Part shown: positions 1-8,738 of the stretch, one piece after another
Layout of the letters: the number at the start of each line of letters is the position of its first letter
How positions within the stretch are numbered: position 1 is the first letter of the stretch
From: an uncultured Eubacteriales bacterium
GTDB taxonomy: Bacteria; Bacillota; Clostridia; Lachnospirales; Lachnospiraceae
Reading direction: 5' to 3'
Assembly (NCBI GenBank): GCA_900315305.1
Contig: OMYS01000001.1
Coordinates: 1-64,000 of the forward strand
DNA length: 64,000 nt
The notes under the pieces: generated by a model
What the model saw: the letters and a program-made list of their open reading frames with translations, nothing else
What the model was told of the DNA's origin: nothing
Database searches by the model: none
Program-made: the position numbers and the translations under genes

Positions 1-104
1 AGGAAAAAATTAAAAGTCCCACAGTATCTGAAATGTATTGAACCACAGTACAAAAGGAAAGGAAAATGTTGATTTCGCTTCTGTAATCATCATACAAGGA
101 AAAT

Positions 105-1316
105 ATGGCAACTTCCGAAACAATCAAAAAGACCAGACCGGTCGCACCGCTTAAAATTGCTTACATCGAAGGCTCAAGGCCGCTGGCCCGTCAGGTCAAC
201 TCGTCTCTCGTGAAGATGCGCAAGTCAATCGCAGAGAAGGATCCTTCCGCTCTGCAGCTCCAGGGATACATTGAACCATCCTACCTGCTCGATACGAAAT
301 TAACCCGCTACGGGACAGGCGAAGGCCGCGCGGTCATCAACGAAAGTGTCCGCGGAGCGGATCTCTATATCGTCGCAGATGTGATGAACTACAGCATCAC
401 CTACAAGGTCTGCGGACGAATCAACCACATGTCACCGGACAATCATTTTCAGGATCTGAAGCGGATCATCTCCGCGGCGAACGGAAAGGCACACCGGATC
501 AGCGTCGTCATGCCGTTCCTCTATGAGAGCCGCCAGCACAAGAGAACAGGACGCGAGTCCCTCGATGCGGCCATGGCACTCCGGGAGCTGCAAAGCTGCG
601 GCGTCTCCGAGATCATTACATTTGACGCGCACGATCCCCGCGTTAGAAATGCAACGCCGTTCTGCGGGTTCGACAACTTCATGCCAACCTACCAGTTCCT
701 GAGAGCGCTGCTCAAGTCCGCGCCGGACCTTCAGTTCGACAGTGACCACTTCATGGTCATCTCCCCGGATGAGGGAGCGATGAACCGCGCCGTCTACTTC
801 GCAAACATTCTCGGAGCTGATATCGGCATGTTCTACAAGCGCCGCGACTACTCGAAGGTCGTCAATGGCAAGAACCCGATCGTCGCTCACGAGTTCCTCG
901 GCGACTCCGTTGTCGGAAAGGACTGCGTCATCATCGACGATATGATTTCCTCCGGCGGCTCAATGCTCGACTGCTGCGCGCAGATGAAGAAGCGCGGCGC
1001 GAACCGTGTATTTATCTGCACGACGTTCGGTCTCTTCACGGACGGCTTTGAGAAGTTCGACGAGTACTATGAGAAGGGCATGTTCACTAAGCTCATCACG
1101 ACAAATGTCTGCTACCGTCAGCCGGAGCTTCTGAAGAAGCCCTACTATGAGACCGCGAATATGTACAAATATCTCGCCAGCATCATCAACACGCTGAATC
1201 ACGACGAGTCGATCGAGAAGGTCAAGAGCACGACGAAGAAGATCACGAAGATGCTCGGCAAGGTACAGGACCACGGCCCGGTCGTCATTGACACGGACCA
1301 GGTGGACCGCCAGTAA
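105..1316 (+). CDS. prs: Ribose-phosphate pyrophosphokinase (PRPP synthetase)
   Basis: Transfers the ATP pyrophosphate to ribose 5-phosphate, giving PRPP for purine, pyrimidine, histidine and tryptophan synthesis; cytoplasmic. The 403-residue product carries the PRPP-binding loop VIIDDMISSGGSM at 275-287 and the catalytic-region FDAHDP at 173-178. It is longer than the classical form of about 315 residues, with extra N- and C-terminal segments, as in a long clostridial subgroup. The ATG follows AAGGA at 96-100. It is a single gene closed by a strong intrinsic terminator. Positions 1-104 hold only its A-rich leader; no clear promoter was found there. Family assignment is firm. Confidence 0.95.
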   Translation: MATSETIKKTRPVAPLKIAYIEGSRPLARQVNSSLVKMRKSIAEKDPSALQLQGYIEPSYLLDTKLTRYGTGEGRAVINESVRGADLYIVADVMNYSITYKVCGRINHMSPDNHFQDLKRIISAANGKAHRISVVMPFLYESRQHKRTGRESLDAAMALRELQSCGVSEIITFDAHDPRVRNATPFCGFDNFMPTYQFLRALLKSAPDLQFDSDHFMVISPDEGAMNRAVYFANILGADIGMFYKRRDYSKVVNGKNPIVAHEFLGDSVVGKDCVIIDDMISSGGSMLDCCAQMKKRGANRVFICTTFGLFTDGFEKFDEYYEKGMFTKLITTNVCYRQPELLKKPYYETANMYKYLASIINTLNHDESIEKVKSTTKKITKMLGKVQDHGPVVIDTDQVDRQ

Positions 1317-1381
1317 GCTGTAAGGCCCTCTGCCCGTCTTGCAGAAAAAATCGCAGAATAGTGAAAAGCAAATAAAAAGGA

Positions 1382-1424
1382 GACAGCCGGGAATTGATCA
1401 GATTTCCGGCTGTCTTCTTTTTTT
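1382..1424 (+). terminator. Intrinsic terminator after prs, probably bidirectional
   Basis: A perfect 9-bp stem, GACAGCCGG (1382-1390) with CCGGCTGTC (1406-1414), is followed by a T-rich run to 1424. The opposite strand also runs into a T-rich tract, so it may also stop transcripts of the convergent EF-G-like gene. Confidence 0.9.
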
Positions 1425-1437
1425 ATGCCCGTTTTTT

Positions 1438-1497
1438 GTAATTATTCATCAACCCCTTGGAAAACGGATGAACCGTTCCGAGTCTGGGGCTGAATTA
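1438..1497 (-). repeat. Repeat A, copy 1 (deleted short form)
   Basis: Read on the minus strand it starts TTCAGCCCCAGACTCGGAAC and ends GATGAATAATTAC, matching both ends of the long copies at 55099 and 58708 with the middle missing. Its right end adjoins the T-rich stretch after the prs terminator, and its left end abuts the TAA stop (1495-1497) of the EF-G-like gene. Confidence 0.7.
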
Positions 1498-3585
1498 GTC
1501 CTCGTCTCTCCCGACCTTGTCGGCGCGGGCCTCGATCTGCTTCTTCTGGACGTCAGCCGGGGCCTGCTCATAGCGTGCGAACTCATAGGAGAAGTCTCCC
1601 GATCCGCCTGTCATGGAGCGAAGGACCGTGCCGTATCCGTAGATCTCTGTCTGCGGAACGTCCGCCTCGATGACAGTCGTGCCGTTCTTGTCCGGGTTCA
1701 TTCCGAGGACGCGGCCGCGTCTCTTGTTGAGGTCTCCCATGACATCGCCCGTGTACTGGTCCTTCACCTTCACGCGAAGGGTGACAATCGGCTCAAGGAG
1801 AACCGGGTCCGCCTTCATGAAACCGTCCTTGAAGGCCATGTGCGTCGCCGTCTTGAACGCCTGCTCAGAGGAGTCGACCGGATGATAGGAGCCGTCGTAC
1901 AATGTCGCCTTGACGCCGACGACCGGATAGCCTGCGAGCGGTCCCGCGTCCATGCACTCCGCAAGTCCCTTCTCGACGGCCGGATAATAGTTCTTCGGGA
2001 CAGCGCCTCCGACGACCTCGATTGCAAATTCATACGGCTCATCCATGTTGCCGCTCGGCTCAAACCGCATCTTGACGTCACCATACTGTCCGTGGCCGCC
2101 TGTCTGCTTCTTGTATTTGCCCTCGACATCAGACTTCTTGCGGATCGTCTCGCGGAACGCCACCTTCGGCTCGCTGAGCTCGATCTTTACCTTATATCTG
2201 TCCTCGAGCTTGCTCTTTATAACCTCGATCTGCTGATCGCCGATTCCGTAGAGAAGACTCTGGTGGTTCGCGGAATCGATGACATTGCGGAATGTCCGGT
2301 CCTCGATGGCCAGCTTTGCGAGCGCCTGCGCGATCTTGTCGTCATCGCCCTTGTTGACGGCCTTGTAGCGCTTTGCCGTGTACGGGACGGAAAGAAGCGT
2401 CTTCGGATACGAAACCAGCGTCTGCTTCGTCGCGAGTGAGTCGCCTGTCGATACATCACCGAGCTTTGCAAGGGCTCCGATGTCGCCCGCAAACAGCTCG
2501 GACACCTCTGTCGGCTTGTTTCCGCGGAGCACATAGAGCTTGCCGAGGCGCTCCTCATTTCCCTTGTCGACGTCAAAGAGGGTGTCGTCGCTCTTTAAGG
2601 TACCGGAGCAGACCTTGATCAGGCTGTATTTTCCGATGAACGGGTCCGAAATTGTCTTCCAGACATAGGCACTCTTGGCCTTCTGGAAGTCGTAATTGGC
2701 CTCAAACATCTCATTTGTCTTCGTGTTGATGCCGGTGCACGGGCGCTTCGACGGGTCCGGGAAGTACTCGCAGATATCATCGAGCAGGTTCGAGACGCCC
2801 TGCAGGTTGACCGGAGAGCCCATGCAGACAGGAACGATCGCGCACTCATCGATATTGGTTGCGAGCGCTGCGGAGATCTCAGCGACCGAGAACTCATCAC
2901 CGCTGAAATAGCGGTCCATATATTCATCGGATGTCTCCGCGACCGACTCGAGAAGTGTCTCTCTGTACTTGTCCAGATATTCCTTCAGGTAATCCGGAAC
3001 CGGGCACTCCTCCTTCCTGCCCTTTGCGATGTAGCGTCTGCCGGCCTTCTTCACGATGTTGACATAGCCGACGAACTTGCCGTTCTCACGGATCGGCATG
3101 TGGAGCGGCGCGATCTTCTTTCCGAAGAGCTCCTGCAGCTTCTCGACGACCTCGCGGTAGCTCACGTCGTCATTGTCCATCTCCGTGACGAAAATCATTC
3201 TCGGCAGGTTGTGCTCTTCGCAGAAGTCCCATGCCTTTTCTGTTCCGACCTGAACGCCGTCCTTGCCGGAGACAACGATGATTGCCGCATCGGCGACGCC
3301 GACAGCCTCTTCCACTTCACCGACGAAATCAAAATATCCAGGTGTATCGAGGACGTTAATCTTGTTCTTGTCCCACTCAACCGGAATCACCGATGTGGAG
3401 ATCGAAAACTTCCTTCTGATCTCTTCCTTGTCATAATCGCTGAGCGTATTGCCGTCAGCGACGGATCCCATTCGGTTCGTTACTCCGGAGAGATACGCCA
3501 TGGCTTCCGCCAGTGTCGTCTTGCCGGCGCCGCCATGACCGAGTAACACTACATTTCTGACCCTGTCTGTTCTGTAAACATCCAT
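1495..3585 (-). CDS. Elongation factor G-like GTPase (EF-G paralogue)
   Basis: A translational GTPase of 696 residues with the EF-G order: G domain, domain II, then domains III-V. The P-loop is GHGGAGKT (16-23), not the AHVDHGKT of canonical EF-G; the switch II motif DTPGYFDF is present; the NKMD position reads TEMD. The switch I region SISTSVIPVEW also departs from the usual GITI. This places it in the EF-G-like paralogue group of Clostridia rather than in main FusA; the true role (translocation, recycling or ribosome rescue) is not settled by sequence. The start at 3585 was chosen because GGAGGT lies 7 nt upstream; an in-frame upstream Met at 3636 has no such site. Confidence 0.85.
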   Translation of the reverse strand: MDVYRTDRVRNVVLLGHGGAGKTTLAEAMAYLSGVTNRMGSVADGNTLSDYDKEEIRRKFSISTSVIPVEWDKNKINVLDTPGYFDFVGEVEEAVGVADAAIIVVSGKDGVQVGTEKAWDFCEEHNLPRMIFVTEMDNDDVSYREVVEKLQELFGKKIAPLHMPIRENGKFVGYVNIVKKAGRRYIAKGRKEECPVPDYLKEYLDKYRETLLESVAETSDEYMDRYFSGDEFSVAEISAALATNIDECAIVPVCMGSPVNLQGVSNLLDDICEYFPDPSKRPCTGINTKTNEMFEANYDFQKAKSAYVWKTISDPFIGKYSLIKVCSGTLKSDDTLFDVDKGNEERLGKLYVLRGNKPTEVSELFAGDIGALAKLGDVSTGDSLATKQTLVSYPKTLLSVPYTAKRYKAVNKGDDDKIAQALAKLAIEDRTFRNVIDSANHQSLLYGIGDQQIEVIKSKLEDRYKVKIELSEPKVAFRETIRKKSDVEGKYKKQTGGHGQYGDVKMRFEPSGNMDEPYEFAIEVVGGAVPKNYYPAVEKGLAECMDAGPLAGYPVVGVKATLYDGSYHPVDSSEQAFKTATHMAFKDGFMKADPVLLEPIVTLRVKVKDQYTGDVMGDLNKRRGRVLGMNPDKNGTTVIEADVPQTEIYGYGTVLRSMTGGSGDFSYEFARYEQAPADVQKKQIEARADKVGRDED

Positions 3586-3617
3586 ACACGCTACCTCCGA
3601 AATAAAATATTCTGATT

Positions 3618-3629
3618 CGGCATATGCCG
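3618..3629. promoter_or_regulatory. Perfect palindrome in the EF-G-like leader
   Basis: CGGCATATGCCG is a 12-bp perfect palindrome between the -10 box and the ribosome site of the EF-G-like gene. It could be an operator or an mRNA hairpin; nothing else in the window shares it. Confidence 0.3.
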
Positions 3630-3645
3630 CATTCATTATGGGAAT

Positions 3646-3674
3646 ATTGTACTAAATCGCATGACTTTAATCAA
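3646..3674 (-). promoter_or_regulatory. Sigma-A promoter of the EF-G-like gene
   Basis: On the minus strand TTGATT (3669-3674) and TACAAT (3646-3651) are separated by 17 nt, a near-consensus vegetative promoter about 60 nt upstream of the start codon. Confidence 0.75.
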
Positions 3675-3762
3675 GTATTATGTGCGTTTTGGACAATGCT
3701 TGTGGGGCAAGAAGTGCATATTCCCCTGTGTTTTACACAATTTAAGTCGTCCACACCGCATC

Positions 3763-3792
3763 TTGTGTGAATGGCGGAGTCAGGCATAATGT
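3763..3792 (+). promoter_or_regulatory. Possible promoter of the YkgJ-family gene
   Basis: TTGTGT (3763-3768) and TAATGT (3787-3792) are 18 nt apart, 41 nt upstream of the ATG. The match is moderate. Confidence 0.4.
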
Positions 3793-3832
3793 GATAAGAT
3801 AAATGAAATATTAAGAATTTGAGAGATAACCT

Positions 3833-4453
3833 ATGGCTGATCAGATCAGGAGATATTTTACTTCAAGAGATATGGCGCGTGTATCGAGCCGCGCCTGCGA
3901 GGGCTGCGGCAAGTGCTGCCGCGGCATGGGTGACACGGTGCATGTCGACCCGTATGACTGCTTTATGCTGACGAATAAGCTCGGGCGTCCGTTCTCCGCC
4001 CTTCTTGACCGCGAGATCGCCCTTCATTTTGAGGGAGGGCTCATGGTTCCGGCACTCAGGATGGACCCGGACTGTGTCTTTCTCGGCGCGGACGGCCGCT
4101 GCCGTATTCACGAGGCGAGGCCCGGCATCTGCCGGCTGTTTCCGCTGGGGCGCGATTACAATGAGGGAAAGGTTCGCTATTTTCTTCTTGAGGATGCCTG
4201 TCCGGAGAAGTCCCGCACGAAGGTGCGGATCGACCGCTGGCTCGGCATTCCCGACATTTCCGTCTACGAGGAGTTTAAGCTCGACTGGCACAAGTTTCAG
4301 GTAAGCCTTGCCGGGTATCTGGATCAGGCATCCGACCGCGAGCTGGTGCGCCGCTTAAACCTGCTTGTCCTCGAGACGTTTTATCTCACGCCGTACACTG
4401 ATTTCTATCCGGATTTCTACGGAAGGCTCGCTCACATCAAACAATCACTCTGA
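3833..4453 (+). CDS. YkgJ-family cysteine-cluster (Zn/Fe-binding) protein
   Basis: A 206-residue soluble protein of the YkgJ family (CxxCxxCC-type metal-binding fold). Cysteines are arranged as CEGCGKCCRG near residues 23-32, then CVFL, CRIHEARPGICRLFP and a late CPEK, the usual pattern for binding a metal ion. The biochemical role of the family is unresolved; metal or sulfur handling is a common guess. It stands alone between a divergent EF-G-like gene and a lipase, and a repeat A copy follows directly on its stop codon. Start supported by family length and N-terminus only; there is no strong ribosome site. Confidence 0.8.
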   Translation: MADQIRRYFTSRDMARVSSRACEGCGKCCRGMGDTVHVDPYDCFMLTNKLGRPFSALLDREIALHFEGGLMVPALRMDPDCVFLGADGRCRIHEARPGICRLFPLGRDYNEGKVRYFLLEDACPEKSRTKVRIDRWLGIPDISVYEEFKLDWHKFQVSLAGYLDQASDRELVRRLNLLVLETFYLTPYTDFYPDFYGRLAHIKQSL

Positions 4454-4513
4454 CTATTCAACATTCCTCAGAATCGGAACGCTTCGCGTTCTTCGCTGGT
4501 GCTGAATACTTAC
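4453..4513 (+). repeat. Repeat A, copy 2 (short form)
   Basis: ACTATTCAACATTCCTCAGA opens it, a GGAACGCTTCGCGTTC hairpin follows, and GGTGCTGAATACTTAC closes it; the two ends are imperfect inverted repeats. It begins at the stop of the YkgJ-family gene. Confidence 0.75.
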
Positions 4514-4533
4514 ACAGCTGAGGAGGAACTTAC

Positions 4534-5451
4534 ATAGAAAACACGCAGAACGTATACAGCGGAATCGACCGGATTCCGAAGGGAAATGCTCCCGATACAA
4601 TCACAGAGGGGTGCCTTGTGCTCGAGGGAGGTGCCTGGAGAGGCATTTACACGCAGGGCGCGCTCGACGCCCTGATGGAGGCCGGCATTAATTTTCGGAC
4701 GACGATCGGCGTCTCGGCAGGTGCCCTCTCCGCCATCGGCTATCTGTCAGGACAGATCGGCTGGGCACCGCGCATCAATCTCACCTACCGCCACGACCCG
4801 GAATACACCGGGCTTGGCGCGCTGAAAAATGATCACGGCGTGACAGGCTTCTCTTATCTCTTTGGAACGCTGATGCAACAGGACCCGCTCAACAAGAAGC
4901 GCTTCTTTGATCCCTCGAGGCGTCTCGTAGTTGTGGCGACCAACATTGCAACCGGCCGGCCGGAATATTTCGAAAAAGGAAAGTGCCGCATTTTCCGCGC
5001 AATCCGCGCGTCTGCCACCGTTCCCTATGTCTCCCGGCCCGTCACCATCGACGGACAGGCCTATCTCGACGGCGGCTGCTCCGACAAGATCCCCTACGGC
5101 TGGGCTCTCCGGAACTGCCCCGGAAAAATCATGGTCATCCGCACGCAGGCTCTCTCCTACCGCAAGACTGAGAAGAAGGAAAATGCTGCCGACCGGCTCC
5201 TCTACCGGAAATATCCGGAGCTGGTCCGTGCCATGGACCGCGCATCGGTCGAGTACAATGAGATCATCGACTTAATTGAAAGGGACACAAAAACCGGCAG
5301 GACCTTCTGCCAGGCCCCGGAGGAGCCTGTAGAGATCAGCCGGTTTGAAGGAGACGTCGAGAAGCTCGGCGCACTCTATGAGAGAGGATACACGGAAATG
5401 AAGAAGCGTATTCCAGAGCTTAAGGCGTATCTTGCTGCACCCACAGTGTGA
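4534..5451 (+). CDS. Patatin-like phospholipase, apparently with an ATA start
   Basis: A serine hydrolase of the patatin family, about 305 residues, expected to cleave acyl chains from lipids. Visible are the oxyanion loop GGAWRG, the nucleophile elbow GVSAG and the aspartate motif DGG (YLDGGCSDKIP). The only canonical in-frame start, GTG at 4618, lies inside the first beta strand (CLVLEGG) and would remove part of the fold. Upstream, AGGAGG at 4521-4526 sits 7 nt before an ATA codon at 4534, followed by a family-like N-terminus (ENTQNVYSGIDRIPKGN). The ATA is therefore the likely start, either a true AUA start or a mutated ATG. The 3' end overlaps the convergent oppF end by 32 nt. Confidence 0.75.
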   Translation: MENTQNVYSGIDRIPKGNAPDTITEGCLVLEGGAWRGIYTQGALDALMEAGINFRTTIGVSAGALSAIGYLSGQIGWAPRINLTYRHDPEYTGLGALKNDHGVTGFSYLFGTLMQQDPLNKKRFFDPSRRLVVVATNIATGRPEYFEKGKCRIFRAIRASATVPYVSRPVTIDGQAYLDGGCSDKIPYGWALRNCPGKIMVIRTQALSYRKTEKKENAADRLLYRKYPELVRAMDRASVEYNEIIDLIERDTKTGRTFCQAPEEPVEISRFEGDVEKLGALYERGYTEMKKRIPELKAYLAAPTV

Positions 5452-6367
5452 ATTCCTCATCCGTGCAGAGGACGTAGTGGGTCCCGTTCACCAGGTGCCG
5501 TGTTCCTTTATTGTAGTCGATGCCTGATGTTTTGTAGTCGTAGCTGACAGCAGCTCTCCGCTTCTCGACGACCGGGTTTGGGGAAGGAATCGCGGACAGA
5601 AGGCTCCTCGTGTACGGATGGACCGGATGGCTGAAAATTTCCTCCGTCGTTCCTGTCTCGAGCAGGTGCCCGAGATGAAGGACGCCAATGCGGTCCGAAA
5701 TGTATTTGACCATCGAGAGGTCATGGGCGATGAACAGGTACGCGGTTCCCGTCTCCTGCTGAATGTCCTTCATCAGGTTGACGACCTGCGCCTGGATCGA
5801 GACGTCCAGTGCGGAAATGCACTCATCGGCGATAACCAGCTTCGGGTTCATAATAAGGGCCCGGGCTATTCCCACGCGCTGGCGCTGCCCTCCTGAAAAC
5901 TGATGCGGGTAGCGGTCCGCGTGCTCCTCGGCAAGTCCGACCTTCCGCAGCATGCTGCGGATTTTCGCGCTCCGCTCTTCCTTTGTCTTGTACGCATGGT
6001 GGATGTCGAGTCCCTCTCCGATAATGTCCGCAATCTTCTTGCGCGGATTGAGAGATGCCATCGGGTCCTGGAAAATCATCTGCATCTCAACGCGCAGCTT
6101 CTCCTCTGCGGCCTTGTCCAGCTTCCCACTGATATTCATCCCGTCAAAAAGGATGCTGCCAGCCGTCGGATCATAGAGACGGATGACGGACCGGCCGATT
6201 GTCGATTTTCCGGAGCCTGATTCTCCGACGAGGCCATAGGTCTCTCCCGGATAAATCTGAAAGCTCACGTCGTCGACCGCCTTGACTGTATATGTCCGGC
6301 TGACCGGAAAATACTGTTTCAGCCCCTCCACCTGAAGAAGAGGCTTTTTATGGTAATCCGCCGGCAT
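5420..6367 (-). CDS. oppF: Oligopeptide ABC transporter ATP-binding protein OppF
   Basis: One of the two ATPase subunits powering peptide uptake; 315 residues, at the cytoplasmic face of the membrane. Walker A GESGSGKST, signature FSGGQRQRVG, Walker B LVIADE (with C after E, ADECISALD, rather than the usual P) and the switch histidine in IAHDLSMV are present, followed by the HPYTRSLLSAIP segment typical of the Opp/Dpp C-terminal extension. It is the last gene of oppABCDF, 4 nt after oppD, and ends 32 nt inside the convergent patatin gene. Substrate class (oligopeptide or dipeptide) is inferred from gene order. Confidence 0.92.
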   Translation of the reverse strand: MPADYHKKPLLQVEGLKQYFPVSRTYTVKAVDDVSFQIYPGETYGLVGESGSGKSTIGRSVIRLYDPTAGSILFDGMNISGKLDKAAEEKLRVEMQMIFQDPMASLNPRKKIADIIGEGLDIHHAYKTKEERSAKIRSMLRKVGLAEEHADRYPHQFSGGQRQRVGIARALIMNPKLVIADECISALDVSIQAQVVNLMKDIQQETGTAYLFIAHDLSMVKYISDRIGVLHLGHLLETGTTEEIFSHPVHPYTRSLLSAIPSPNPVVEKRRAAVSYDYKTSGIDYNKGTRHLVNGTHYVLCTDEEFTLWVQQDTP

Positions 6368-6371
6368 TGGC

Positions 6372-7664
6372 TCATCTCCCTTCCTGATCCTCTTGTTTCT
6401 CTCCGCTTTCGCTGTCTGTGCCTTCTTTTAAGCAGGCTGCAGCCTTTTTCTTTTTTGCCTCAAGCTCCGCGTCGATCGACTCTCCTGTCAGCTTCTCCGC
6501 GTCCGCCTTCATCCGCGCGATGCGCGCCTTCAGCTCTTCCGGCATGTCCACCTTAGGAGCTCTCGGATCGAGGAGCCACGTAGCTGCGTAGTGCGTATCA
6601 GACACCCGGAACATCGGCGGTTCCAGCTTGTCGTCGATATAGAGCGCATACTTGTTTCTGGGTGCGAACGCGTCTCCCTTTTTCTCGTGAAGAAGGTTCG
6701 GCGGTGATCCCGGAATCGTGTAGAGGCGCGGATCACTCGTATCAAGGTCCGGCATCGCCGAGAGAAGGCCCCATGTGTACGGGTGCTTCGGGTCATAGAA
6801 AATCTCATCGATCGTTCCCGTCTCGACAATTTTCCCCGCATACATGACATTGACGAAGTCCGCGACCTTTGCCACGACGCCGAGATCATGGGTAATATAA
6901 ATGACCGATATTCCTCGTTCCTTCTGAATCTTTCTGATGAGCTCGAGTATCTTCGCCTGAATATTGACATCGAGGGCCGTGGTCGGCTCATCACAGATCA
7001 GAAGGTCCGGATTCGACGAGAGCGCGATCGCAATAACGACACGCTGCCTCATGCCTCCGGAGAGCTGGTGCGGATATTCCTTCATGAGCTTCTCCGGATT
7101 TGTGATGCCGACCTCGCGAAGCAGCTGCACGGAGCGGTTCCACGCGTCCTCCTTTGCGATGTGGTAGTGCCAGATCATGCCCTCCATGATCTGCTTTCCG
7201 ATATTCATCGTCGGATCAAGAGAGGTCATCGGGTCCTGAAAGACCATAGCCATGCGGCGGCCGTTGATGTGCGAGCGAATCCACTTCTTGTCCTGCTTCA
7301 GAATGTCAACCGACTTCCACTCTGCCCCGTTGTCTTCATCCGGGTTGTAATCGATGCCGCCCTTGTTGTCGCGATAGTTATATAAAATCTCTCCGCTGTT
7401 CACAACCGCATTTTTCGCCAGAATTCCCATCGCGGCCCGCATGGTAACAGACTTACCGGAACCAGACTCACCGACGATTGCGACAGTCTGTCCCTGATAG
7501 AGATCGATGTTAATGCCGCGGATCGCGTGGACAGGCCCCGCCGTTGTGCGGAACGTGATGTCCAGATTCCGAATATCGAGGATCTTGCGCCTTCCGTCCT
7601 TCAGGACCTCCGGGGCAAGCGGCCTGCTCCCGCACGGAACCGGGTTCATAGTTTTATCTTCCAT
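6372..7664 (-). CDS. oppD: Oligopeptide ABC transporter ATP-binding protein OppD
   Basis: Second ATPase of the peptide importer, 430 residues. Walker A GESGSGKSV, Q-loop FQDPMTSLDPT, signature LSGGMRQRVV, Walker B LLICDEPTTALD and ITHDLGVV are intact. It is longer than usual (about 330-350) because of an insertion near residues 95-125 (YNPDEDNGAEWKS region) and a charged Lys/Glu-rich tail of some 60 residues. The tail has no recognised domain. It lies 9 nt downstream of oppC. Start at MEDKTMNP; an alternative Met is 5 codons further in. Confidence 0.92.
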   Translation of the reverse strand: MEDKTMNPVPCGSRPLAPEVLKDGRRKILDIRNLDITFRTTAGPVHAIRGINIDLYQGQTVAIVGESGSGKSVTMRAAMGILAKNAVVNSGEILYNYRDNKGGIDYNPDEDNGAEWKSVDILKQDKKWIRSHINGRRMAMVFQDPMTSLDPTMNIGKQIMEGMIWHYHIAKEDAWNRSVQLLREVGITNPEKLMKEYPHQLSGGMRQRVVIAIALSSNPDLLICDEPTTALDVNIQAKILELIRKIQKERGISVIYITHDLGVVAKVADFVNVMYAGKIVETGTIDEIFYDPKHPYTWGLLSAMPDLDTSDPRLYTIPGSPPNLLHEKKGDAFAPRNKYALYIDDKLEPPMFRVSDTHYAATWLLDPRAPKVDMPEELKARIARMKADAEKLTGESIDAELEAKKKKAAACLKEGTDSESGEKQEDQEGR

Positions 7665-7673
7665 AAGAACGCC

Positions 7674-8738
7674 TCACATTTCCTTGAGCTTCGGATCAAG
7701 CGCCTCGCGGAGTCCGTCGCCGACAAGGTTGAAGCTCAGCATCAGGAGCGCCATGACAATAATCGGCGCCACAATCTGGTACGGATGGGTCGTGAAGGAA
7801 TTATAGCCTTCTGAGATCAGAGATCCGAGCGAGCACTGCGGGACCGGGATGCCAAGTCCGACAAATGAGAGGAACGCCTCCGTGAAGATCGCGGTCGGAA
7901 TCGAGAACATGACCTGCGTGATGATCGGGCCGATGATGTTCGGGAGAATTTCCTTGAAAATGATGAAGAAATTTCCGGCTCCGAGCGTCCTCGAGGCGAG
8001 AACGAATTCCTGCTCCTTCAGCTTCAGCATCTCCGCCCGCGCGATGCGGCTCATACCGATCCACTCGGTCAGCATCAGTGCGAAGATGATCGTCACCATG
8101 CCCGGTTTCAGAACAAGAAGAAGGAGAGTCACGATCACGAGCCGCGGGATGCCGTTGCAGACCTCGAGGATCCGCTGCATGACCATATCGACGCGTCCGC
8201 CGAAATACCCGGAAATCAGTCCGTAGCTCATACCGATCACCATGTCGATGACCGCTGCCGCGACCGCAATAATCAGGGACACGCGTGTGCCCATCCAGGT
8301 CCGCGTGAAAATGTCGCGCCCGTAATTATCAGATCCGAACCAGTAGTAGACATTAGTCAGCTTTTTGTCAAAATAGCCATTCGTCTTCTTTGAACCGGTC
8401 GTCGTGCTGATCGTCTCGCTTCCGTCAAACACACCCGTGTTTTCGATGACCGGTATGCGCGGCGCGAGGTTTTTCTGCGAAAGATTCTGTGCAGAGTATG
8501 TATAACCGCTGATCATCGGCCCAACGACCGCAAGAAGAGTGATCAGCAGAATGAGTATGAGGCCGACAGCCGCGCTCTTCTTTCGGAAGAACCGCACGAT
8601 GACCTCTTTCCAGTACGCCTGGCCGGCAAAGTTTGTGTCCCTTCCAAGTTCCTCCCCGCTGTTTTTCAGCCGGAAGTCCTCATCCTTCGGGATATAGGCT
8701 GCCGCCTGCGCAGTGAGAACTGCATTTGCATTGCTCAT
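7674..8738 (-). CDS. oppC: Oligopeptide ABC transporter permease OppC
   Basis: Inner-membrane permease of 354 residues with an N-terminal cytoplasmic stretch, a first helix (VGLILILLITLLAVVG), a long extracytoplasmic loop of about 70 residues and five further helices. The EAA loop that docks the ATPases is seen as ILPNIIGPI after GAGNFFIIFKE. Its ATG overlaps the oppB stop codon by 4 nt (ATGA), so the two subunits are probably translationally coupled. Confidence 0.92.
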   Translation of the reverse strand: MSNANAVLTAQAAAYIPKDEDFRLKNSGEELGRDTNFAGQAYWKEVIVRFFRKKSAAVGLILILLITLLAVVGPMISGYTYSAQNLSQKNLAPRIPVIENTGVFDGSETISTTTGSKKTNGYFDKKLTNVYYWFGSDNYGRDIFTRTWMGTRVSLIIAVAAAVIDMVIGMSYGLISGYFGGRVDMVMQRILEVCNGIPRLVIVTLLLLVLKPGMVTIIFALMLTEWIGMSRIARAEMLKLKEQEFVLASRTLGAGNFFIIFKEILPNIIGPIITQVMFSIPTAIFTEAFLSFVGLGIPVPQCSLGSLISEGYNSFTTHPYQIVAPIIVMALLMLSFNLVGDGLREALDPKLKEM

